A DNA stretch of 64,000 bases from Brachymonas denitrificans (lineage in GTDB: Bacteria; Pseudomonadota; Gammaproteobacteria; Burkholderiales; Burkholderiaceae_C). This document shows positions 30,932-38,971 of the stretch, one piece after another (the first letter of the stretch is position 1; every line of letters starts with the position of its first letter). A program made the position numbers and the translations under genes. The notes beneath the pieces were generated by a model. The model did not search any database, was not told the DNA's origin, and was given only the letters and a program-made list of their open reading frames with translations. Where the stretch lies: the NCBI RefSeq assembly GCF_907163135.1, contig NZ_CAJQUA010000001.1, positions 821,001 to 885,000 of the forward strand, read 5' to 3'.

Positions 30932-30957
30932 GCTCGACAGAGGTCTTGTGGTTCGTA

Positions 30958-32622
30958 TCAAGGCTTGGGCAGGACTTGCCACTTCAGCGTCCTGGATGCG
31001 ACTGCCTCTTTGCCGAATGCCTGCTCGAATTGCTGGCGCACGCCTTCGACGCCGCTGGCGCCTTGGACCAGCGTCAGGGCGGGAACCTGGTAGGGCGCCG
31101 GCAGCTTCTTCATGGGATCTTCGCTGGTGGCCAGGCAGATCGCAGATTCAGTGCCAGGGGCGCCCGTATCCAGTACGAACGGCGGATTGGGCGACATCCA
31201 GTCGGGAATGCGGATGGTCTGGTTGGCCGATACCAAGGACGCAGGATTCGACATGTTGGGAAGCAGGCGAATTACGTTCCCCTGCGGGCTGGCGTGGTAG
31301 CACGAAAGGTGCGAGGCCCGAGACAGGCGTACCGACAAGAATAGCGGGGTGCCGGAATAGAACTGTGTCTTGTCAATGACCGGGTTTTCGATCTGCAAGT
31401 CGATTTTCAGGGGGGCGGAAGCTTCTGGGAGAGGACTGCCGGCATCACGTTTGTCAGCCTTGGTGTTTTGCCACCCGATGCGCTCGAAGTTGCCATCCCC
31501 ATCCAGCTTCACGAAGTTGCGCAGGACGCGGTCATAAGTGGTGTAGTCGATGATGCCATTGACCACAATACCCTGATCTGCCTGAAACCTAGCGACTGCG
31601 TCGCGCAGAATGGGGCTATTGGCGAGCAGCAGGGCCTCGCTACGGGGAAGATAGCCCTGGGCGATGAGGGAGCGCTGTATCAGTCGCTGGCGCGTCAGTG
31701 GATCGCTGGATTCATACCATTCGCGCAGCTGTCGCTGGAAGGCAGGGTGGGTTTGTTCCAGTGTCAGGCATTGCCAGTAGGGCACGCGCGCCCATTTGCC
31801 TGTCAGTTCGATCATGGCCAGTTCGACCAGGGTACGTACTGCGGCGCCTGTACCCAGCGCATAGTCGCGACCGACATTGAAATCCCATCCATACTTGCCG
31901 ATCCGACCGGAAAGATCCAGGCCTTGTCCGCCGTTTCCAATGATGACTTCATTCGCGGAGTCGAGTCCGGGAATAATGGTGCGGGATTTGAAATCTCCCA
32001 GGTGCAATTCCAGGCCCACCACGGTGGCACTGCGATTGGAACCCATGCCGCTTTCAAAGCGGGTGGCCGAAGTGCCCAGCTGCATGCGGTTGTTGATGAC
32101 GTTCTGGTCGACAAAGGACATTGCGCCCGACACGTACAGTGCCGGTCGTTGCAACTGCATCTGGTTGTTGTTCAGCAGGATGGTGGTCAGGTTCTGGACG
32201 GTGTCTTGGCGTGCTATGTCCACCTCGAAGTCCACATAGCGGAAGGCATTGCTCAGGCGCGACATCTGCGACAGCGCAGTGATGATCATTTCCTTGGTGG
32301 CGACGGGCACTCGCGTGGAGTAGTCGGGGATAGACTTGCTGCTGATCAGGGTCGTGGGGACCCGCGCCTCCTGGAACAGCTTGTCCATGCACATTAGCGA
32401 GTCGGAGAAGCTCGAAATTGACCGGACCGGGCGGGTGACCGGTCGGGATGACATGCTGGCGTAGGACTGGAACTCGGCATCCCGTGCCGGATTGATGGGC
32501 AGGCTGCAGCCTGTGGCGAGCAGTGTCGTCAGTGCAGGAACAAGAAAACGCCGGAAGGACGGGCGCGTGCCAGCCAGGCACGGCAAATGGGAAGAAATTG
32601 CTTTCTGGATCTGAATCGGCAT
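30958..32622 (-). CDS. CsgG/HfaB-like outer-membrane secretion lipoprotein fused to peptidoglycan-binding and DUF4384-like domains
   Basis: 554 residues. The signal peptide ends at Cys39 (LLATGC). Residues 73-285 resemble the CsgG/HfaB fold: a conserved early Cys (Cys78), repeated VSGAMSF and ATVVGLELHLGDF strands, and a closing helix TLVELAMIELTGKWARV. Residues 318-368 look like a peptidoglycan-binding helical domain (AQGYLPR, AVARFQADQGIVVNGIIDY). Residues 420-500 resemble DUF4384 (GTPLFLSVRLSRASHLSCYH, VIRLLPN). CsgG homologues form the nonameric pore that exports curli subunits. The cell-wall-binding and C-terminal additions are not in CsgG. Assigned by pattern, not by alignment. Confidence 0.75.
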   Translation of the reverse strand: MPIQIQKAISSHLPCLAGTRPSFRRFLVPALTTLLATGCSLPINPARDAEFQSYASMSSRPVTRPVRSISSFSDSLMCMDKLFQEARVPTTLISSKSIPDYSTRVPVATKEMIITALSQMSRLSNAFRYVDFEVDIARQDTVQNLTTILLNNNQMQLQRPALYVSGAMSFVDQNVINNRMQLGTSATRFESGMGSNRSATVVGLELHLGDFKSRTIIPGLDSANEVIIGNGGQGLDLSGRIGKYGWDFNVGRDYALGTGAAVRTLVELAMIELTGKWARVPYWQCLTLEQTHPAFQRQLREWYESSDPLTRQRLIQRSLIAQGYLPRSEALLLANSPILRDAVARFQADQGIVVNGIIDYTTYDRVLRNFVKLDGDGNFERIGWQNTKADKRDAGSPLPEASAPLKIDLQIENPVIDKTQFYSGTPLFLSVRLSRASHLSCYHASPQGNVIRLLPNMSNPASLVSANQTIRIPDWMSPNPPFVLDTGAPGTESAICLATSEDPMKKLPAPYQVPALTLVQGASGVEGVRQQFEQAFGKEAVASRTLKWQVLPKP

Positions 32623-32692
32623 GACTGACTTTCGGGGCTGTGCGTGACTATCCTGGATGTTGCTCTGCAACCGGCATCGCAGCGTGAACAGC

Positions 32693-33118
32693 TTAGTTGC
32701 AAATGTTGATGACATCCCCGCGCAGGACGACGATCTGGTCTCCCTTGCCCTTGGTTGCGCCAGGCACTCCCGGCGTGGTGGCAAAGGTATTGCTTGCAAC
32801 TTCCTGTACGCAGGTGCGCTGGAGGGCGTTGCCGGAGCTTCTGGAAATCACGTCTTTCTCGGTATAGATCGTGCCGTCGCCAGACATCTGGGACTTGGCC
32901 TTGGCCTGGTAGCGCGCCACTTTTGCGCGTAACGACGCAGGCATGCCATCCGTCTTTTCAAGCGGGCTGGACTTCTGCACGGAATAGTTGGGCAGTTTCA
33001 GATACTGCACGGGCCGGCTCAGAGTAATTGTGTCCTCCCAGGGCCCTGCGAGCAGGGGGCTGGTGGCGGAGCCGGCGACGAGCAGGACGGCAATCAGCGG
33101 AATGCGTTTGAAGAACAT
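32693..33118 (-). CDS. Secreted protein of unknown function in the amyloid-type locus
   Basis: 141 residues with a clear Sec signal (MFFKRIPLIAVLLVAGSATS, probable cleavage after LLA at 24). The mature part has only two cysteines, in RTCVQEV and at the very end in DVINICN, which could form one disulfide closing a small beta domain with the strand QIVVLRGDVINIC. No family is recognised. It sits between the repeat protein and the CsgG-like pore, the place occupied by HfaA-type or CsgE/F-type partners in related loci, so it may be a minor subunit, nucleator or pore accessory. AGGAG lies six bases before ATG 33118. Confidence 0.75.
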   Translation of the reverse strand: MFFKRIPLIAVLLVAGSATSPLLAGPWEDTITLSRPVQYLKLPNYSVQKSSPLEKTDGMPASLRAKVARYQAKAKSQMSGDGTIYTEKDVISRSSGNALQRTCVQEVASNTFATTPGVPGATKGKGDQIVVLRGDVINICN

Positions 33119-33150
33119 GCCGATCTCCTGGTGGTGATAATGACCAGGAT

Positions 33151-33181
33151 GCAGCTGCCTGTCATCTAGTTAGGCAGCTGC
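33151..33181 (-). terminator. Intercistronic hairpin after the repeat-protein gene
   Basis: GCAGCTGCC (33151-33159) and GGCAGCTGC (33173-33181) form a 9-bp perfect stem with a 13-base loop, beginning 20 bases past the TAA of the repeat protein on the transcript. No T-tract follows. It would suit partial termination or 3'-end protection, giving more subunit mRNA than secretion mRNA. Confidence 0.65.
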
Positions 33182-33200
33182 ACCACGGAGGGCCGGACGC

Positions 33201-33626
33201 TTACGGAGCGGGAGCGTAGTTGTTGGCCAGGTTCTGCACGGCTTCGGTCATGAAGCCGAGTGATTCGTTGGCGATGTTGCTGCCATTGGCATAAACGACC
33301 TGCAGTTGCGGAGCGTCAACGGTCACGTTGCCGTCGTTGGTGGCCAGGTTCTGCTTCGCAGTGCTCAGGAAGCCGCTGGCTTCGTTGCTCAGGCTGGAAT
33401 CGTTGGCAATTGTCAGCTGAATGGACGGGCTGTTGATTTCAACGCCAGCCGTGTTGGTGGAGACGTTCTGCTGTGCCTTGACCATGAAGCCAGCAGCCTT
33501 GTTGGTGATGGAAGACTGGATGGCAGCGACGCCCTGGATGGAGGGGGCGTTGATCTGCACTTCACCCGGAGCTGCGAAAGCAGCGGTAGTGGCGAAAGCA
33601 GCGGCAATGATTGCGAGGCGTTTCAT
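33201..33626 (-). CDS. Secreted three-repeat protein, candidate functional amyloid subunit
   Basis: 141 residues. The Sec signal (MKRLAIIAAAFATTAAFA) is cleaved about residue 18. The mature protein is almost entirely three gapless 39-residue repeats: 23-61, 62-100 and 101-139. Shared positions are V-x-[IV]-[ND]-[AS]-P-x-[IL]-Q near the start, then S-x-[IL]-x-N-[EK]-[AS], G-F-[ML], and A-x-Q-N-[VL]-[AS]-[TN]-N. Asn, Gln, Ser and Ala dominate, with no cysteine. This repeat and ladder-like Q/N pattern resembles curli-type amyloid subunits in style, but the motif is not CsgA's. First gene of the operon with GGAGA eight bases before ATG 33626, so highest expression is expected. Confidence 0.85.
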   Translation of the reverse strand: MKRLAIIAAAFATTAAFAAPGEVQINAPSIQGVAAIQSSITNKAAGFMVKAQQNVSTNTAGVEINSPSIQLTIANDSSLSNEASGFLSTAKQNLATNDGNVTVDAPQLQVVYANGSNIANESLGFMTEAVQNLANNYAPAP

Positions 33627-34054
33627 GTTGGTTTCTCCAAGGATTGTTGATGGATACGGCTGCCAGGAGGGGCCTGCCAGCCGGACGGGCTGCCGGTGTT
33701 TGCGTTGTGTTACACCGTTTGCTCGACGACTGCAGTTTGTTTCGTCTGCCAGGCTTTGGAAATCGCCAGATCTGGGTACCCATCCTTCCGGGCTACCGTT
33801 CGCAAATGAAACACAAGCCTTTGATTTATATGGATAAACACAAATGAATAAATACAAAAGTGCACATGTAACTTAATGTAAGATTCATGTTTATTTGAAA
33901 AAATACAAGAAAACCCAAAAAGTTAACGGTGTTTCCCGCTAGAAAAGTTGGTAACAATCTTGATAAATTTCGGAGCATGTGTAAAGCATCAAGAAATTTC
34001 GCCCGTTGACGAAAATTTTGTGTGACGGTTTTGTTACTTTTGTGGTATTTTCTC
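33627..34054. promoter_or_regulatory. A+T-rich divergent regulatory region of the fibre locus
   Basis: 428 bp between the divergent repeat-protein and LuxR-type regulator genes. From about 33800 to 34050 it is strikingly A+T-rich compared with everything around it. A -10-like TATAAA faces the repeat gene (33830-33825) with no good -35, and TTGACG (34006-34011) faces the regulator with no good -10, so both promoters look activator-dependent or silenced. No gene is convincing inside it. The layout parallels the csgD-csgBA intergenic region. Confidence 0.65.
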
Positions 34055-34771
34055 ATGCGACGCTATGTTGGCAGGATAGATCGTCCGATTCAGGTCGTTT
34101 TGGTGGAAGGTAATACACACGCCCAGCGTGTGATTGCTGGCGAGTTGCAGAAAGATCCGCGGATCGATTTGCGTGCCATAGCCAGTTCCCTGCAGGATGT
34201 GAAGCGCATACTGGCTCAGCAGGAGTTCGATGTGATGCTGCTCGATTTGCAGCTCCAGAGCGGACAATGTCTTGATGTCATCGATCAGGTCAAGCAATGT
34301 ATGCCGCTGGTGGAGGTGGTTGCCACCTCCATCGATGACGATGAAGCACTGGCCATGCTAGCGTTCGAAAAAGGCGCCACCGGGTATCTGGTCAAGAGTT
34401 CTTGGTTCGTCAGCTATGGCGATGCCATTCTCGAAGTGGTCCACGGTGGGGCTCCCGTGACGGCCAGCATCACCCGCCGCCTTTTGCCACGGTTGCGCAA
34501 TGGGGCGGGAGCCCGGGGCGCACGTCTCGATGGCAGGGCTTCGCAAGGAGAGGAGTGTCTTACCCTCCGCGAGCAGGAGGTGTTGCAGATGGTGGCGAAA
34601 GGCCATACCAGTGCTGAAGTGGCGACGGAGTTGGGCATCAGCGTGCAGACGGCGAACGCACACCTGAAGAATATCTATCGCAAGCTGCAGGTTCGCTCGC
34701 GTGCGCAGGCGGTCAGCAAGGCGATTGCCCTCGGCCTTCTGCTGCAAGCCAGGGGTGCAACAGGAGCGTGA
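34055..34771 (+). CDS. LuxR-family transcriptional regulator with degenerate receiver domain
   Basis: 238 residues. The receiver-like domain (about 12-130) keeps the phospho-acceptor position (Asp64 in MLLDLQ) and the Lys in YLVKSS, but the acidic pocket after strand 1 reads VLVEGN, with only Glu18 in place of the usual paired acids. The C-terminal LuxR/NarL helix-turn-helix is intact (LTLREQEVLQMVAKGHTSAE and TANAHLKNIYRKL). CsgD, the curli activator, has the same architecture and a non-canonical receiver. It is divergent from the fibre operon, so control of that operon is inferred. ATG 34055 is chosen; an upstream GTG at 34022 would add eleven hydrophobic residues. Confidence 0.85.
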   Translation: MRRYVGRIDRPIQVVLVEGNTHAQRVIAGELQKDPRIDLRAIASSLQDVKRILAQQEFDVMLLDLQLQSGQCLDVIDQVKQCMPLVEVVATSIDDDEALAMLAFEKGATGYLVKSSWFVSYGDAILEVVHGGAPVTASITRRLLPRLRNGAGARGARLDGRASQGEECLTLREQEVLQMVAKGHTSAEVATELGISVQTANAHLKNIYRKLQVRSRAQAVSKAIALGLLLQARGATGA

Positions 34772-34791
34772 TCAAGGATAATCACGCTTTT
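34766..34791 (+). terminator. Terminator overlapping the regulator stop codon
   Basis: GCGTGAT (34766-34772), loop CAAGGATA, ATCACGC (34781-34787), then TTTT. The stop codon lies inside the 5' arm. It isolates hrpA from the regulator gene. Confidence 0.65.
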
Positions 34792-34831
34792 CCCTATTCG
34801 CTGGCGGGCTTGCGGCCGCCAGGCATCCATT

Positions 34832-37800
34832 TTGCTGATTGAATTCCCCGAAAACCTGCCGGTATCTTCCCGGCGCGACGAGATCATGACAGCGGTGCGC
34901 GAGCACCAGGTCGTCATCGTCTGCGGCGAGACCGGCTCGGGCAAGACCACCCAATTGCCCAAGATTGCGCTGGCGCTGGGCCGCGGCGCCATACATGCGC
35001 GCGCAGGCGAAAAACCGCGCCTGATCGGCCACACCCAGCCGCGCCGGATCGCCGCCAGCAGCGTGGCCAAGCGCATTGCCGAAGAGCTCAACACGCCGCT
35101 GGGCGAGGTGGTCGGCTACAAGGTCCGTTTCCAGGACCGGCTGCAGAAGGGCGCTTCCGTCAAGCTGATGACGGATGGCATCCTGCTGGCCGAAACGCAG
35201 AGCGACCCGCTGCTCAAGGCCTATGACACCCTCATCATCGACGAGGCGCATGAACGCAGCCTGAACATCGACTTCCTGCTCGGCTACCTCAAGGAAATCC
35301 TGCCGCGCCGGCCGGACCTGAAGGTCATCGTCACCTCGGCCACCATCGACGCCGACCGTTTTGCCCAGCACTTTGCCTCGCGCAAGGGGCCGGCGCCAGT
35401 GCTGATGGTGTCCGGACGCCTGTATCCGGTCGAGACGCGCTATCGCCCCTTCGAGGAAAGCAAGGATACCGACCTGAACACGGCCATAGCCGATGCGGTG
35501 GACGAGCTCTGGCGTTCCCCAGGAGATAGCGGCGACATCCTGGTGTTCCTGCCCGGCGAACGCGAAATCCGCGAAGCGGCCGACCATCTGCGCAAGCACC
35601 TGAGCCACAGCCCGGTGTTGCGCAACACCGAAGTGCTGCCGCTGTTTGCACGCCTGAGCCAAGCCGAGCAGGACCGCGTGTTCGACAGCCACGGCGGCCG
35701 CCGCATCGTGCTGGCCACCAACGTGGCCGAAACCTCGCTCACGGTGCCGGGCATCCGCTACGTGATTGACAGTGGCACGGCGCGCGTCAAGCGTTACAGC
35801 TACCGCAACAAGGTGGAGCAACTGCTGGTCGAATCCGTCAGCCAGGCCGCGGCCAACCAGCGTGCCGGTCGCTGCGGCCGTGTCGCCAACGGCATCTGCA
35901 TCCGCCTGTATGACGAGAAGGATTTCAACAGCCGCCCGCGCTTTACCGATCCCGAAATCCTGCGCTCCTCACTGGCGGGCGTGATCCTGCGCATGCAATC
36001 GCTGCATCTGGGCGATGTGGAGCGCTTTCCCTTCCTGGAGGCGCCGCGCCCCAAGGCAATCGCCGATGGCTACCAGTTGCTGAAAGAGCTGGGTGCGGTC
36101 GATGCTGCCAACCAGCTGACCGACGTGGGGCGCGCACTGGCACGCCTGCCGCTGGATCCGCGCATCGGGCGCATCCTGCTGGAAGCCAATGCGCGCGGCG
36201 CGCTGGACGAAGCGCTGGTGATTGCCTCGGCGCTGAGCGTGCAGGACGTGCGCGACCGTCCGCTGGAACAGCAGACCCAAGCCGACCAGGCGCAGGCCAA
36301 GTTCGACGACGAGAAAAGCGAATTCGTCAGCACGCTCAAGCTGTGGCAATGGCTGCATGAGGCGCGGGGTGGTTCCCCTTCGCTGCCTTCAGCGCGTGCG
36401 CAACAATTGGCGCTGTCCCGCAAGGGCGCCTCGCAGGCGGTGCTGCCGGTGGCGCAACGCCTGGTGGCTGCCGGGCAGGTGACACAGGCACTGGAAGGCC
36501 AGGGCCATCGAGGCCAGACGGGCACACCGCAAGGCCCCACTGGCAAGCGGGAAACAGCGCAGGCCGGGCGTGTTCAGCCAGCCGGTGCCGCAAGTGCATC
36601 CGCAGCTGCGCCTACCCACAGGCTCAGCAACCGCCAGTACGAGTCCCTGCTGCGCCAGAATTTCATCAACGTGCGCCGCGTGCGCGAATGGCGCGACATC
36701 CACAGCCAGCTGCTGACAGTGGCCGGCGAACAGGGCTGGAAGCACAACGTGGCCCCCGCCAGCTATGCCCAGCTGCACCAGAGCATGCTGGCCGGCCTGC
36801 TGGGCAACGTGGGCTTCAAGAGCGAGGATGAAGACTGGTACCTGGGTGCGCGCGGCATCAAGTTCTGGCGCCATCCTGGTGCCCACCTGCGCAAGAAGCC
36901 GGGGCGCTGGATTGCCTGCGCGGAACTGGTCGAAACCACGCGCCTGTTCGGTCGCGGCATCGCCAACATCGAGCCGCAATGGCTGGAAGAGGTCGGCGCA
37001 CATCTGCTGCGCAAACAGTTGCTGGACCCGCATTGGGAAAAGAAGGCCGGCAAGGTGGTGGCGCTGGAACGTGCCACGCTCTACGGCATCGTGGTCTACA
37101 ACAACCGGCGCGTCGATTACGACCGTATTGATCCCGTTAGCGCGCGCGAGATCTTCATCCGCCAGGCGCTGGTCGGGGATGACTGGGAATCCTCCCTGCC
37201 GTTCCTGGCAGCCAACCGCAAGATGGTGCGACAGGTCGAGGAGCTGGAGCACAAGTCGCGTCGCCAGGACGTGCTGGTCGACGACGAGCTGATCTATGCC
37301 TTCTACGACGCGCAGATTCCGGCAGACGTCACCAACGCCCACCAGCTCGAAAAATGGTTCCGCAGCGCGAGCCGCGGCAACCCGAAGCTGCTGCAGATCA
37401 GCAAGGAAGAGCTGATGCGGCACGAGGCGGCCGGCATCACCACAGAGCTGTTTCCGCGCACCATTCGCCTGGGTGGCGTGGACTGCCGCGCCACCTATCT
37501 GCACGAGCCGGGCGATGCGCGCGACGGCGTGACGGTGGAATTGCCGCTGTTCGCCCTCAACCAGGTCAGTGAGGACCGCGCCGAATGGCTGGTGCCCGGC
37601 ATGCTCAAGGACAAGATCCAGGCCCTGCTCAAGAGCCTGCCGCAGCGTCCGCGCAGCCGTTTCGTGCCGCTGCCGGAAAGTGCCACGCGGCTGGCCGCCC
37701 AACTGCAGGATGAGCCCGGCTTTGCCCACGGCAGCCTGCTGGATGCCTTGCTCAAGGCCGTGCGCGACCACACCAGCCTGGACGTGAAGCGCAACGATTT

Positions 37801-38971
37801 CAAGCTGGACATGCTGCCGGCACACCTGTTCATGAACCTGCGCGTGACGGACGAGCACGGCCGCCAGCTGGGCATGGGACGCAATCTCGGTGCGCTCAAG
37901 GCGGAGCTGGGCAGCCAGGCGCGCGGGGCTTTCCAGGCGCTGGCCGTGCTGCGGCAGGAATTGCGCAGCACGTCGGGTGGCACGAGCGAGACAGGTGATT
38001 CCGGCAAGCGCCCGCAGGCGCCGGATAAGGCGGACTCCCGCAAGGCGCCGCTGGAAACCGCAGCGGGGAAGGCATCCAGAGGGCAGGACTCAGGCGCTTC
38101 CATGGCCAGCAATCTGGCCGAAGACCAGCGCTACACCGCCTGGACCTTCGGCGAACTGCCCGAAATCATGGAAATGCGCCGCGGCCGCCAGACGCTGATC
38201 GGCTTTCCCGCCCTGATCGACCAGGGCAACGCCGTGAGCATCGAGGTATTCGACGAACCGGAAGTGGCAGCCGCACGTCACCGCAGCGGCCTGCGCCGGC
38301 TGTTTGCCCTGCAGGTCAGGGACGCACTCAAGTATCTGGAAAAGAACTTGCCGGATTTCCAGAAAATGGCCGCCGCCTATATGCCGCTGGGAACGGCAGA
38401 GGAACTGCGTCAGCAGATCCTGGACGTGGCCATGGATCGCGCCTTTCTCGCTGATCCGCTTCCCTCCGATTCCGAGGCGTTTGCCAGGCGCGTGGAAGAG
38501 GGCAGGAGCCGCCTCAGTCTGATCGCGCAGGAAGTGGCACGACAGACGGGCGTGGTGCTGGCCGAATTCGCCGTCGCCACGCGCAAGATCAAGGACACGA
38601 AGATCCAGCCCGATGCCGTGGCAGACGCCACGCAGCAGTTGCAGCGTCTGTGCAGCAAACGCTTCCTGGCAGAAACCCCCTGGTCGCAACTGCAGCACCT
38701 GCCGCGCTACCTCAAGGCCATCACCCTGCGACTGGACAAGCTGCGCACCGATCCTGCCCGCGATGCGCAGAAAATGGCCGAACACAAGCCGCTGGAGCAG
38801 CGCTACTGGCGCTTGCTGGCCGAGCGCAAGGGCCAGACGGATGCGCGCATGCAGGAGTTCCGCTGGCTGCTGGAGGAGTTGCGCGTCAGCTTCTTTGCGC
38901 AGGAACTGCGCACTCCCCAGCCTGTGAGCGTAAAACGACTGGAGAAGGCGTGGCAGCAACTCGTGTATTGA
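34832..38971 (+). CDS. hrpA: ATP-dependent RNA helicase HrpA
   Basis: 1379 residues. DEAH-box helicase core: Walker A GETGSGKT (32-39), DEAH at 137-140, SAT near 169, QRAGRCGRV motif VI, then the winged-helix/ratchet/OB region and the long DUF3418 C-terminal domain of HrpA. Two low-complexity insertions are seen, about 550-590 and 1050-1095, rich in Gly, Thr, Ser, Lys and Gln. HrpA acts on stalled ribosomes and mRNA structure. The start is uncertain: the frame opens 60 bp upstream but holds no ATG or GTG before the TTG at 34832, and no good Shine-Dalgarno is visible. Confidence 0.92.
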   Translation: MLIEFPENLPVSSRRDEIMTAVREHQVVIVCGETGSGKTTQLPKIALALGRGAIHARAGEKPRLIGHTQPRRIAASSVAKRIAEELNTPLGEVVGYKVRFQDRLQKGASVKLMTDGILLAETQSDPLLKAYDTLIIDEAHERSLNIDFLLGYLKEILPRRPDLKVIVTSATIDADRFAQHFASRKGPAPVLMVSGRLYPVETRYRPFEESKDTDLNTAIADAVDELWRSPGDSGDILVFLPGEREIREAADHLRKHLSHSPVLRNTEVLPLFARLSQAEQDRVFDSHGGRRIVLATNVAETSLTVPGIRYVIDSGTARVKRYSYRNKVEQLLVESVSQAAANQRAGRCGRVANGICIRLYDEKDFNSRPRFTDPEILRSSLAGVILRMQSLHLGDVERFPFLEAPRPKAIADGYQLLKELGAVDAANQLTDVGRALARLPLDPRIGRILLEANARGALDEALVIASALSVQDVRDRPLEQQTQADQAQAKFDDEKSEFVSTLKLWQWLHEARGGSPSLPSARAQQLALSRKGASQAVLPVAQRLVAAGQVTQALEGQGHRGQTGTPQGPTGKRETAQAGRVQPAGAASASAAAPTHRLSNRQYESLLRQNFINVRRVREWRDIHSQLLTVAGEQGWKHNVAPASYAQLHQSMLAGLLGNVGFKSEDEDWYLGARGIKFWRHPGAHLRKKPGRWIACAELVETTRLFGRGIANIEPQWLEEVGAHLLRKQLLDPHWEKKAGKVVALERATLYGIVVYNNRRVDYDRIDPVSAREIFIRQALVGDDWESSLPFLAANRKMVRQVEELEHKSRRQDVLVDDELIYAFYDAQIPADVTNAHQLEKWFRSASRGNPKLLQISKEELMRHEAAGITTELFPRTIRLGGVDCRATYLHEPGDARDGVTVELPLFALNQVSEDRAEWLVPGMLKDKIQALLKSLPQRPRSRFVPLPESATRLAAQLQDEPGFAHGSLLDALLKAVRDHTSLDVKRNDFKLDMLPAHLFMNLRVTDEHGRQLGMGRNLGALKAELGSQARGAFQALAVLRQELRSTSGGTSETGDSGKRPQAPDKADSRKAPLETAAGKASRGQDSGASMASNLAEDQRYTAWTFGELPEIMEMRRGRQTLIGFPALIDQGNAVSIEVFDEPEVAAARHRSGLRRLFALQVRDALKYLEKNLPDFQKMAAAYMPLGTAEELRQQILDVAMDRAFLADPLPSDSEAFARRVEEGRSRLSLIAQEVARQTGVVLAEFAVATRKIKDTKIQPDAVADATQQLQRLCSKRFLAETPWSQLQHLPRYLKAITLRLDKLRTDPARDAQKMAEHKPLEQRYWRLLAERKGQTDARMQEFRWLLEELRVSFFAQELRTPQPVSVKRLEKAWQQLVY

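Noticed and set aside
33826-34056. Small minus-strand frame of 76 residues in the A+T-rich regulatory region
   Set aside because: No ribosome binding site, and its hydrophobic composition follows from A/T runs. It would overlap the divergent promoters.
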